This document shows, in pieces, positions 33,269 through 42,100 of a stretch of 64,000 nucleotides of DNA. Source of the DNA: Streptomyces sp. H27-H1. Its GTDB lineage: Bacteria; Actinomycetota; Actinomycetes; Streptomycetales; Streptomycetaceae. A program made the translations under genes and the position numbers. The stretch covers positions 1 to 64,000 of the forward strand of contig NZ_JAPNLJ010000019.1 in NCBI RefSeq assembly GCF_026627445.1. The letters run 5' to 3'. The notes beneath the pieces are model-generated. The model did not search any database and had not been told where the DNA came from. It saw nothing but the letters and a program-made list of their open reading frames with translations. Positions within the stretch are counted from its first letter, which is position 1, and each line of letters opens with the position of its first letter.

Positions 33269-34452
33269 GCGTCTTCGGGCCCTTCGAACGAGGTGGCGTC
33301 AAGATTGCGGCCGGAGAGCGTGCCACGCTGGAAGGCGCCCAGGCTGCGCCCGGAAGCGCGGCCCGTCTCGCCCGGGGTCCGCGGCGCCTGCGAGGCGGCG
33401 TCGGGATCGGGGACGCTCGCGATGGGTGCCTGGCGTTCGCCGCGCTTGGGCAGACCGTGCATCGTGCGCGACGTGGCGATCGGGGGCCGGCTCTCGGCGG
33501 CGCGCCGGATGTTGCTGACCGGAGCCTCCTGCGCGGGCGGTATCTCCTCCATGGTCCACAGCTCCTCGGGCAAGAGGACGACGGCCCTGACGCCGCCGTA
33601 TCGGGAGACTCCGGTGACGTCCACCCTGAAACCGTGCTGACGTGCGATCAGGCCGACGACCGGGAAGCCGAACTTCGGCTGGGTCCCGAGCTGCGACAGG
33701 CGGGGGGCGACTTCCCCGGAGAGCAGCGCGGTCGCCCGCTGGCGCTCTTCGTCGTTCATGCTGACGCCGGCGTCGTCGATGACGATGCACAGGTTGTTCT
33801 GGACTCGCTGGAACGTCACCTCGATCGGCGCGTCCTGCTGCGAGAAGCTGGCAGCGTTGTCGAGCAGCTCCGCCACGGCGAGGGCCACGGGCGCGACCGC
33901 GGACGCCTTCAGGGCGAGACCGGCCTGCTGCATGATGGCGACCCGGTGGAAGTTGCGGATCTGGCCCTGGGCGCTGCGCACCACGTCGTAGACGCTGGCG
34001 GGCCTGTTGCGCCGGCCGAGCGGCGCACCGCACATGACGGCGATGCCCTGAGCCTTGCGCGCCATCTGCGCGTTGGCGTGGTTCACGTCCAACAGGTCGC
34101 TGAGCACGCCGTGTCCGCCGTACTTGCGCTGGATGCCGTCCAGAAGTGTGGTCTGCTCGGCCGCGAGGCTCTGCAGGAGGCTGGCGGCACCCTTGAGGAC
34201 GGCTTTGGTGTTCTCCTCCGCCGCTTCCTTGGCTTCGCGGAGCGTGGCGTCCTGCTCGCCCCGGAACCTCTGCAGCTCGGCGCGCGACGAGTGCAGATGA
34301 CTGTCTGCCGCGAGTAGCTGGTGCCTCAGTTCGGCCTCGGTGTGCTGCTTCTTCGCCCCCAGCGCTCTGTTGCGGGCGACGAGTGCCACGACCGCGACAA
34401 CGGCTATCGCCGCCACCGCAACCAAGCACCACACAAGTGCGTCTCGATTCAT
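33265..34452 (-). CDS. cvnA: Conservon sensor kinase-like protein CvnA
   Basis: A 395-residue membrane protein with one N-terminal helix (about 6-27), a long coiled-coil region (about 30-105), and a histidine-kinase-like part. The ATPase domain shows LAVAELLDNAASFS (N box), IDDAGVSMNDEE (G1-like, with Ala/Val where DxGxG is usual) and FGFPVVGLIARQHGF. A disordered Pro/Arg-rich tail ends it. CvnA proteins are sensor-kinase relatives whose kinase activity is doubtful, and the altered G1 box supports that. ATG 34452 was chosen because the helix begins directly after it. Confidence 0.9.
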   Translation of the reverse strand: MNRDALVWCLVAVAAIAVVAVVALVARNRALGAKKQHTEAELRHQLLAADSHLHSSRAELQRFRGEQDATLREAKEAAEENTKAVLKGAASLLQSLAAEQTTLLDGIQRKYGGHGVLSDLLDVNHANAQMARKAQGIAVMCGAPLGRRNRPASVYDVVRSAQGQIRNFHRVAIMQQAGLALKASAVAPVALAVAELLDNAASFSQQDAPIEVTFQRVQNNLCIVIDDAGVSMNDEERQRATALLSGEVAPRLSQLGTQPKFGFPVVGLIARQHGFRVDVTGVSRYGGVRAVVLLPEELWTMEEIPPAQEAPVSNIRRAAESRPPIATSRTMHGLPKRGERQAPIASVPDPDAASQAPRTPGETGRASGRSLGAFQRGTLSGRNLDATSFEGPEDA

Positions 34453-34885
34453 GGAAACCTTTCCCGGCGCATGGCATGCGGACGGCTGCAGATACACCTC
34501 GCGAGGACCCGCAACGCAGCTGATCGGCACTGTTCACCTGCTGTTACGCGGAGAGCGTGCCGCCGATCGCGAATCGGCATCTGCGCCAAACGGAACAAGA
34601 TCACAGATGCCGGGATGCTACCACCGGATCTCCGCCCCTCCGGACGCCTGCCATGGCACCGAGAACCCCCAACCAGGCTGTCACGGAGGCGGGTTGACTA
34701 GGTCTTTCGGCCCCCGCATCTGTCAGCTGCCGTCCCTCTCGGCGGCGGTCCGTCAACCAGTTCTTCATGAGAGAAGTGACAATCTCCACATAGATCTGAG
34801 ATGCCGTCATCCAAGCCCCCCATGGCCTCATCGGCAGGTGGCGGCGCCCGGTTCGAAGGTCTCCTCGCGCAGGCGGAGCCGCTCG
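34453..34885. other. Gap between the conservon and an immunity-gene remnant
   Basis: About 430 bases without a supported gene. The part next to cvnA must hold the conservon promoter, but no clear -10/-35 pair or palindrome is visible. The part near 34700-34800 is less G/C-biased and has a minus frame reading SQIYVEIVTSLMKNWLTDRR, which may be a remnant; I do not recognise it. Confidence 0.3.
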
Positions 34886-35263
34886 GCGGGCGTCATGGTC
34901 GCGCTTCCCGAGGCAGGGGCCCCGGCCTGGGACGGCAGCGCGTGGCTGCGGGACCTGGTGGCCGCCGCCGACGGGCCGTACGCCGGCTGGATCCTGGATC
35001 GCCCTGCCGACTGTGTGGCGGAAACCTTCGAGGACCGCACGCCCGGCTCCGCCGTGGAGGCCTTCAGGGAGGCGCTCGCCGAGTTCCTCGACCTGTTCGT
35101 CGAGCCCGGGATCGACATGATGCAGGACGGGGACCCCGCGCTCCTGGTACGGCTCGGAGCCTTGCTCGCCCGGCTCTCGGCGCTGCCGGCCGACCCGCGC
35201 CACGACGCGATGCGCACGTGGATCCTGCAGGTCCGGGAGGATTGGTACGCGATCGCCGGCTGA
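34886..35263 (+). pseudogene. Deleted copy of the Rhs-associated immunity-like gene
   Basis: This stretch matches the second half of the gene at 42668-43429 nearly word for word: GVMVALPE, PAWDGSAWLR, AGWIL, FREALAEFLDLFVEP, and the identical end VREDWYAIAG. The N-terminal half is absent. About 60 residues between WLR and DLVAAADG are missing in frame. ATG 34895 could still start a short protein, but the fold cannot be complete. It is a relic of a second toxin-immunity module. Confidence 0.8.
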
Positions 35264-35313
35264 GCTCCCAGGGGCCCCTCCGGCCGTACGGATCCGATGA
35301 GGCGGTATGCATC

Positions 35314-36072
35314 ATGAGAATCACCATCGACGCCGACTGGACCGCGACGGTGACGGGCGAACCCCTTTCCGTCACACCGCGCTTCGCCTTCCGGGACTTC
35401 CTTGTGTACATCGCTCCTTACCCGGACGTGAAGGAGCGCGAGCGGTTCCAGCTCGACACCTTCGGCAGCCAGGACTGGTTGTGGGACACCCCCGACGAGC
35501 TCCGCTTCGATCCGGCCGGCCGGGAGCTGGTCGGCGCCGAGTTCCACATGGCCGCTGTGGTCGCCGACGCCGAGGACGGTGCCCGGGTGCCCACCGCACC
35601 GCCCGTCCGCCCGGGCGGCCTTCGCGCGGACGAGGCCCGGGACTTCCGCCTGGAGGTGACCACGGAACTCTGCCGCGCCCCCGCGGACGCCGTGCTGACC
35701 TGCCTCCGCGACCTCGACGTCCTCGACGAACCCCTGCAGGCCCGCATCGGCATCGCCCCCGACGTTGCGCTGTTGGTCCAGCACGGCACCATCGTCGGCT
35801 GGAGCCTGACCGACCCCGTGAAATACCTGACCACGGCCTTCGCCGCTCCCGACCCGGCTCCGCCCGCCCCGGCCACCCGGCTCCTGTTCACCGAATGCCT
35901 GGACCTCGTCACCGCGCCGCTGTTCGACGAGGTGAGCAACCGGAACCCGGCCGCCCTGGCCCGACTCCGCGCTCTCGACCGCCGCCTGCGCGGGCAACAC
36001 GAGGACCGCCACCGCGTCGAAGCCCTGACCGTACTGATCGCCGACTTGATGGAGAACTACGGCAACGGCTGA
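35314..36072 (+). CDS. Orphan immunity-like protein, same family as the Rhs partner
   Basis: A 252-residue protein, distantly but clearly related to the protein at 42668-43429. Both share an opening beta-rich part with RF.FRDFLVYIAPYPD, followed by a FGSQDWLWDTPDELRFDP block that matches FGSMDWLWEGDDEIRFDK. Both end in a helical region (FTECLDLVTAPLFDEVSNRNPAALARLRALDRRL...). No toxin is adjacent. It sits directly behind the deleted copy at 34886-35263, as in arrays of spare immunity genes. The family has no name known to me, and the immunity role is inferred from its sibling's place behind the Rhs toxin. Confidence 0.6.
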   Translation: MRITIDADWTATVTGEPLSVTPRFAFRDFLVYIAPYPDVKERERFQLDTFGSQDWLWDTPDELRFDPAGRELVGAEFHMAAVVADAEDGARVPTAPPVRPGGLRADEARDFRLEVTTELCRAPADAVLTCLRDLDVLDEPLQARIGIAPDVALLVQHGTIVGWSLTDPVKYLTTAFAAPDPAPPAPATRLLFTECLDLVTAPLFDEVSNRNPAALARLRALDRRLRGQHEDRHRVEALTVLIADLMENYGNG

Positions 36073-36200
36073 CCGCCGCCTGGGGAAGCCGAGGCGTACC
36101 CGCGGCCGCTTCGCGGCTTTGACCGACCGCCCCGAACGGTCTTGGGATTGCTCATGCATCGAGAGAGCCAATCGGCTCGGGGGGAGAGAGAGGCGCGCAC
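36073..36200. other. Non-coding gap before the FG-GAP remnant
   Basis: No gene, hairpin or repeat of note was seen between the orphan immunity-like gene and the FG-GAP remnant. Confidence 0.3.
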
Positions 36201-36410
36201 CCGTCGAACTTCACCGCGACCAAGCTGTACGTGGGAATGCCTTTCGGCCCGAACGCGGCCGGCGCGCTGTACGCGCTGCCGATGTCCAAGGTCACCCAGG
36301 GCGGAAAGGTCGCTCCGGTGACCACGTACAAGCCCGGCTCGGGGTGGCCTCCCGGCCAACGGCGAGGCCTTCGGGTACTCCGCTCGCCAGTGCCGTGACC
36401 GGAACCCTTC
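36201..36410 (+). pseudogene. Remnant of an FG-GAP repeat secreted protein
   Basis: One plus frame from 36204 reads KLYVGMPFGPNAAGALYALP, then VTTYKPGSG, which matches the integrin-like FG-GAP repeat of Streptomyces secreted proteins. The frame then shifts near 36345, and the next frame reads GLPANGEAFGYSAR, the expected following piece. No start or signal peptide remains. It is a short decayed fragment. Confidence 0.6.
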
Positions 36411-36462
36411 GGTGCGTGCATCGCACGCGATGCACCGCACCGTGCAGGTGGGGGCGCCGGTT

Positions 36463-37203
36463 TCAGCGACAGAGCTCCATGATGGTGTCGTCGAAGTCAG
36501 GGAACTCCCGGGTGGCCAGCTCGATCACATCGGCGGCTGTCCGACGCCGGCCCGGCGCGAACTGTTCGGCGAGGGCTGTGGGTCCAGGCGGTGACGGGCC
36601 GCAGCCGTGGAGGGCGTTGGTCACCCAGACCTCGCGGTCCGCCAGGGCAGACAGCCGGCGCCGGACGGGGCGTACGGGTACGCCGGTGCGGGCGGCGTGG
36701 TCCAGGAGCAGTGCGGCGGTGACTCCGGGGAGGACGGGCAGTTCGCCGGCCGGGTGGCACAGGGTCTCACCCTCCCATGGCGGGGGGTGCGGCGGGGGCG
36801 CGGACGGCCATGCCCCAGACCCTGGCCGTGGTGCTGCGGGCGGGGGCGGGGCGCAGCCGGTACAGCAGGCGGTGGGCGCCGGGCAGGAGCGTGTCCGGGG
36901 GTGCGTCCGCCGGGGAGCGTTCGAGCTCCACGCGGGGGAACCAGGCGCCGGCGTCCCGGGGCAGGAGGTCCGCCACCGCGGGGTCCAGAAGGAGTCCAGG
37001 TGTGCTCGGGGGATGTCCGCGGTCTCGGCGCAGGTGGTGGCGAACCGGTGCCAGTGACGGTCCAGGGCGCGCACCCGGCCGTCGGTGACGAGCCAGGAGT
37101 CGGCAGCCAGGAGCGTACCGCCGGGGTCGGTGTCCGGGAGCTCGCGCAGAGTGCCGGAGTCGGTGAGGGCGTAGAGGCGGTCGGCGCCGCCCGGGGTTGC
37201 CAA
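36463..37203 (-). pseudogene. Decayed class IV aminotransferase (PabC-like)
   Basis: The N-terminal part (ALTDSGTLRELPDTDPGG, then LRALDRHWHRF) and the C-terminal part (GELPVLPGVTAALLLDHAARTGV, then WVTNALHG) are those of a PLP-dependent class IV aminotransferase such as aminodeoxychorismate lyase. Between about 37000 and 36780 the proper reading continues in another frame (LLLDPAVADLLPRDAGAWFPRVE, then VWGMAVRAP). It then jumps to WEGETLCHP. The segment holding the catalytic Lys and the following EG motif is missing. One frameshift plus an internal deletion make it non-functional. Confidence 0.65.
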
Positions 37204-37251
37204 CGGGAGACCAGGGGGGCCGTGGGCGAAGCTGCGTCCAGGGGCCCGGCC

Positions 37252-37375
37252 CTATGTTGTCCTCATGTTGTCCTCGCGGCCGGGGAGAGCGGTGTCGAGC
37301 AGGCGGAGTAGCGGAGTCACCTTGGTGATGGTCTCCTTGTCGGGGTCGGATAGGGCGCCGGTCGTCGAGGCCCCC
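37252..37375 (-). pseudogene. Possible C-terminal remnant of a MarR-type regulator
   Basis: One minus-strand frame reads TGALSDPDKETITKVTPLLRLLDTALPG before a stop at 37252. This resembles the final helix of MarR-family repressors. Nothing upstream in the same frame is convincing. The rest of the gap up to allantoicase (37376-37496) holds no recognisable feature. Confidence 0.3.
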
Positions 37376-37496
37376 GGGAACTCCGTGCGCGCCTACTCCA
37401 CCCTGGTCCGCAACGAATCCCGCCGTGCGGGGGGACCGGCTCGGTCCACGCCGCTACGGAGACGGAGTCCGGCTGCGCCGTTGTCGTGCGGGCCGT

Positions 37497-38636
37497 TCAG
37501 CCCTGCCGCGTCGCGCTGGTCACGCGAGCGGCCAGGGCCGCGGCGCCGGCCCGGGTGAGGTTGCCGTGGAGGCGCAGGCGGGCCAGGCCTCCGTCGGGGT
37601 AGACGTCCAGACGGGCGTGGGTGGCGTTGGTGGGGACCGTCAGGGGAAGGCGGTGCAGGGTGTCGGGCTGGAGGGCGGTTCGTGGCAGTACCTCGGCCCA
37701 GTCGGCGACCTCGTCGTCCTTGACCGACAGGGACACCCAGCCGGCGGCGTTGCCCTTGAGGTTGGCCGTGTCGACTTCCACCGCACGGATCTCGCTCTGG
37801 GCGGCGAGCCGGTACTCGATCCAGTCGTTGCCCTTGTCACGGCGGCGCCTGGTCTCCCAACCGTCGTCCTGCTTCTGCGAGAGTCCCGGCATGATGGTGT
37901 TGCCCGGCGAGGAGTAGAAGCCGTCCGACGCGTCCGTCACGCTGCCGCCGTTGGTGACGCAGGCCACGTCGAAGGTTCCGAGCAGCTCCAGCCACGCCGG
38001 GTCGGGGACGACCTCGCCGTGGACGCGGAGGCGGGCGATGCCGCCGTCGGGGTGCTGGTTGATCCGCAGGTGAGTCCAGCGGCGGTCCGAGGCGACGGGG
38101 AGAGCGTTGGCGGCGTGGCCGCGGACGGGGGTGCGGGGCAGGATGACTTCCCACGCACCGTCGTTCTCCAGGAGTTCGGTGACGGAGGGCGTGCCGTCGA
38201 ACGCGGCGGCCTCGACACTGACCTGCTGGGGGAAGTTCCCCCGGAAGTGGGCGGTGTCCACGACTATGCCGCGGATGACGCCGGCGACGCCGAGGCGGAT
38301 CAGGGCCCAGTCGTGGTCGGCGTCCGTGGGGAAGGGGTGGCCGGCGTCGACCCCGCGGCGGCGGCGGGTCTCCCAGCCGTCCATGACCTTGCCCTTGTTC
38401 CCGTAGTCGTGGACGTCGAAGGCGGCGGGGGTGCGGGAGAGGAGGTTCTCCCGGTCCGCGAAGAACTCGTCGTTGGTCGCGACGACGCCCGCTCCGAGCC
38501 GGCGGTCGGCGAGGTCGGTCAGCCGGGTGAAGGCGGCGTCGCTGCCGCGGTAGTCGGCGTACGGGTCGCCGGAGACGTACGGAGCGGCGAATGCGGACTC
38601 GGCGGGAACGGAGTGTCCGGCGGGGGAAGGACTCAT
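37497..38636 (-). CDS. alc: Allantoicase
   Basis: Allantoicase hydrolyses allantoate to ureidoglycolate and urea in purine catabolism. The 379-residue protein has two allantoicase repeats (about 25-200 and 205-379). Each carries a DGWETRRRR block, a DWALIRLG or DWIEYRLA strand, a VDTAHFRGN or VDTANLKGN motif and a DGGIARLR or DGGLARLR ending. ATG 38636 is chosen because upstream residues are unrelated. It stands alone: the allantoinase usually found beside it is not in the window, and a broken Rhs gene lies immediately upstream. A palindrome at 38741-38755 probably controls it. Confidence 0.92.
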   Translation of the reverse strand: MSPSPAGHSVPAESAFAAPYVSGDPYADYRGSDAAFTRLTDLADRRLGAGVVATNDEFFADRENLLSRTPAAFDVHDYGNKGKVMDGWETRRRRGVDAGHPFPTDADHDWALIRLGVAGVIRGIVVDTAHFRGNFPQQVSVEAAAFDGTPSVTELLENDGAWEVILPRTPVRGHAANALPVASDRRWTHLRINQHPDGGIARLRVHGEVVPDPAWLELLGTFDVACVTNGGSVTDASDGFYSSPGNTIMPGLSQKQDDGWETRRRRDKGNDWIEYRLAAQSEIRAVEVDTANLKGNAAGWVSLSVKDDEVADWAEVLPRTALQPDTLHRLPLTVPTNATHARLDVYPDGGLARLRLHGNLTRAGAAALAARVTSATRQG

Positions 38637-38740
38637 GAGTGAGGGGCCTCTCTGTGCTGCCTGCAAGGGAGTTGGGGTGACACGGACAACCCTCACAGCC
38701 CACGATCACTTACGTCCATCGACTGTTTTCGATCTTTCAT

Positions 38741-38755
38741 TTCAGTAGATCTGAA
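38741..38755. promoter_or_regulatory. Palindromic operator upstream of allantoicase
   Basis: TTCAGTAGATCTGAA is a 15-bp inverted repeat with 5-bp arms and a 5-base spacer, 105 bases before the allantoicase start. It has the same geometry and TTCnG...CnGAA ends as the sites at gcl and hyi. An IclR/AllR-type repressor is the likely ligand. Confidence 0.55.
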
Positions 38756-38768
38756 CGGTCCGCCCCGC

Positions 38769-39105
38769 GTGGCACATACGTGCCCGGGAGGGGGCCTCGA
38801 CCCCAGTCAGTGGAAGGGTGCGGCGGCCAACGCGTTCCGGGAGAAGTTCCAGACGCTCCCCACGGACTGGCTGCACGCGGCGGACGCCTTCGAGGACGCG
38901 GCCAAGGCCCTGGAGACGTACGCCACGACGGTGACGTGGGCACAGGGCAAGGCACAGGAGGCCGTCGCCCTCTACAAGAAGGGACAGGAGGCCTCCAAGA
39001 CCGCGATCGACGCGTACAACCAGAAGGTCGACGCCTACAACGAGGCGCGCACCAGTGACAAGCCGCTGCCCAAGCCGGACCCGTTCGCCGAAGGTCGGAT
39101 CGGCC
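38769..39105 (+). pseudogene. Truncated T7SS-type N-terminal domain of the Rhs toxin
   Basis: The frame from GTG 38769 encodes DPSQWKGAAANAFREKF, then WLHAADAFEDAAKALETYA and an alternating Gln/Ala/Lys helix. This is the WXG100-like export domain that leads actinobacterial Rhs toxins. Its first part is missing upstream. Near 39090-39105 the reading must shift into another frame to join the Rhs body (KVGSAASHLDDLKGPGRR). Either a real deletion has broken the gene or there is a sequence error. Confidence 0.7.
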
Positions 39106-42100
39106 GCCTCGCACCTCGACGACCTCAAGGGCCCCGGCCGCCGTCACACGGACAAGGACGGGCCGGAAGGGCCGGCCCGTTGCACGGAAAACAAGATCTG
39201 CGCCAAAGACCCGGTGGACGTCGCCACCGGGCGCATGATCATGCCGCAGGTCGACCTCGTACTCCCCGGGTCCCTTTCGCTGGTCTTCGAGCGCACCTTC
39301 GAGTCCTCGTACCGTGCCGGCCGCTGGTTCGGCCCCGCATGGGCGTCCACGATCGACCAGCGCCTGGAGATCGACGCCGAGGGCGTCGTCTTCATCCGAG
39401 ACGACTCCAGTGTGCTGCTCTACCCGCACCCCGCTCCCGGAGTCCCGGTCCTGCCGACGCACGGACAGCGGTGGCCTCTGAGCCGGGACCCCGATGGCTG
39501 CGGATACACCGTCTCCGATCCGGAGAGCGGCCACGTCCGTCACTTCGGTGTTCGCGAGGAAGGCCCGGCTCTTCTGGACCAGATCGACGACCGCAACGGG
39601 CGGTTCCTCACGTTCCGGTACGACGACCAGGGCACCCCGCTCGGTGTAAGCCACAGCAGCGGTCATCAGCTCCTGCTGACCACGGCCGACGGGCGGGTCA
39701 CGGCGCTTCGTCTGACGGACGGTAACGAGGTCATGCGGTTCGGGTACACCGACGGGCACCTCACCGAGAGCACTAACTCCTCCGGCATGCCCTTTCGCCT
39801 CGCGTACGACGAGCACGGCCGCATCGTGTCCTGGACCGACAGCAACGGCAGTCATTTCGACTACGCCTACGACGACCGAGACCGGTGCGTCGCCCAGTCC
39901 GGCGCTCACGGTCACCTCGGTTCCCGGTTCACCTACGGTCGCGATCCTCGGACGGAGCAGGCGACGACCACGGTTACCGATTCCGCGGGACACTCCCACA
40001 CCTACCTGGTCAACAACCGGTCCCAGGTCATCGCGGAGACGGACGCGATGGGCGCGGTCACCCGGTACGAGTTCGACCGCTTCAACCGACTGCTGTCCCA
40101 TACCGATCCGTTGGGCCACCAGACCCGGTCCACGTACGACGAGGACGGACGGCTGGTCTCACTCATCCGTCCCGACGGCCGCGAGGCGACCGCGGAGTAC
40201 GACGGCCGCGGGCGGCTGGTGCGCGTATCCCAGCCCGATTCCACGGTCATCCGCCAGACCTACGACGCATGCGGCAACCGGACGTCGCTGACCGATTCAT
40301 CGGGGGCGACGACCCATTTCACCTATGACGCGCTGGGTCACCTCGCCTCGGTCACCGACCCCTTCGGCCACACGACTGCCGTGCGGTGTGATGTGGCGGG
40401 TCTCCCGGCCGAGATCACCGACCCTCTGGGGGCCACCACCCGTTACACGCGTGATGCTTTCGGCCGTCCGGCGACGGTCGTCGATCCCCTGGGTAACACC
40501 ACACGCTTCACCTGGAGCGTGGAGGGCCGCCTTCTGTACCAGCGGGAGCCGGACGGCACCGAGCAGTCATGGGCCTATGACGGTGAGGGCAACTGCATAC
40601 GCCACGTGGGCGCGACAGGGGCCGTCGAGAGCTACGAGTACGGCGCCTTCGACCTGCTGATGGCCCGTACGGGTGCGGACGGTGCCCGCCATGACTTCAC
40701 GCATGATCACGAGTTGCGCCTGACGCAGGTCACCGGCCCCCATGGGCTGACCTGGTCCTACGCATACGATCCGGCGGGCCGGCTGGTCGAGGAGACCGAC
40801 TTCGACGGCCGTGGCCTCCTCTACTCGTATGACCCGGCGGGCCGGCTCGTCACCCGGACCAACGCCTTGGGGCAGCGGATCGCGTACGAGCGGGACGAGC
40901 TGGGCCGCATCGTCCGCAAGGATGCGGCCGGTGCGGTCACGACCTTCGAGTACGACATCTTCGGCCGACTCGCGCACGCGATCGGACCCGATGGAACCCT
41001 GACCCGGTTGCGTGACAAGGCGGGCCGAGTCCGGTCCGAGAACGTCGACGGACGAGAAATCGCCTACGCCTACGACAAGGTGGGGCGGCGTGTGGCACGG
41101 ACGACTCCGACCGGCTCGCAGAGCAGCTGGAGCCATGACGCCGCAGGTCGGCGCACTGGCGTCAGCGTCGCGGGCCGAAACGTCGGATTTCGCTACGACG
41201 AGGCCGGCCGAGAACTCGAACGCCTCATAGGAGGCGCGGTCACCCTCAGTAGCCAATGGGACGAGCTCGGTAGGGTTACCGCCCGAACGGTGACTGGCGG
41301 CGACGGGCGGTTGGTCCAGCGGCGCAGCTACGCGTACCGGTCGGACGGCCATCTCATCGGCGTGGAGGATCACCTTGCGGGCGCACGGCGGTTCGACCTC
41401 GACCCGGTCGGCCGGGTGACCGCCGTCCATGCCGACGCGTGGACCGAGGAGTATGCCTATGACGCCGCGGGTAACCAGGTTTCGGCCTCGTGGCCGCCCT
41501 CTCACCCAGGAGGTGAGGAGGCCACCGGCGCCCGCTGCTACGAAGGCACCCGGCTCGTCCGCGCGGGAAGGGTCCGCTACGAGTACGACGCGCTGGGCCG
41601 CGTTACCCTCCGGCAGAAGCCCCGGCTCTCCCGCAAGCCCGACACGTGGCGCTATACGTGGGATGCCGAGGACCGCCTCACGGCAGTGACCACCCCCGAC
41701 GGTGTGCTGTGGCGGTACACCTACGACCCGCTGGGTCGACGCACCTCCAAGCGAAGCTTTTCGTCCGAAGGAACCGCTCTTGGCGAGGAGGCTCTCTTCA
41801 CGTGGGACGGCAGCGTGCTGTGCGAACAGTCCACGCGAAGTGCGGGCTCCGACAGCGTGATCCTCACGTGGGAACACGAGGGACTCCACCCCCTGAGCCA
41901 GCTGGAGCGCATACGCAACGCCGCGCAGGAGGACGTGAACGAACGGTTCTTCGCCATCGTCACGGACCTGATCGGCACGCCGACCGAGCTGATCGACGAG
42001 CAGGGTGAGATCGCCTGGCGCACCAGCTCCACCCTGTGGGGGACCACGAGCTGGAACCGCGACGCTTCCGCGTACACGCCCCTGCGCTTTCCGGGACAGT

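Noticed and set aside
36152..36421. A short minus-strand gene opposite the FG-GAP remnant
   Set aside because: The plus-strand reading matches a known repeat in two frames, while the minus frame has no resemblance to anything.
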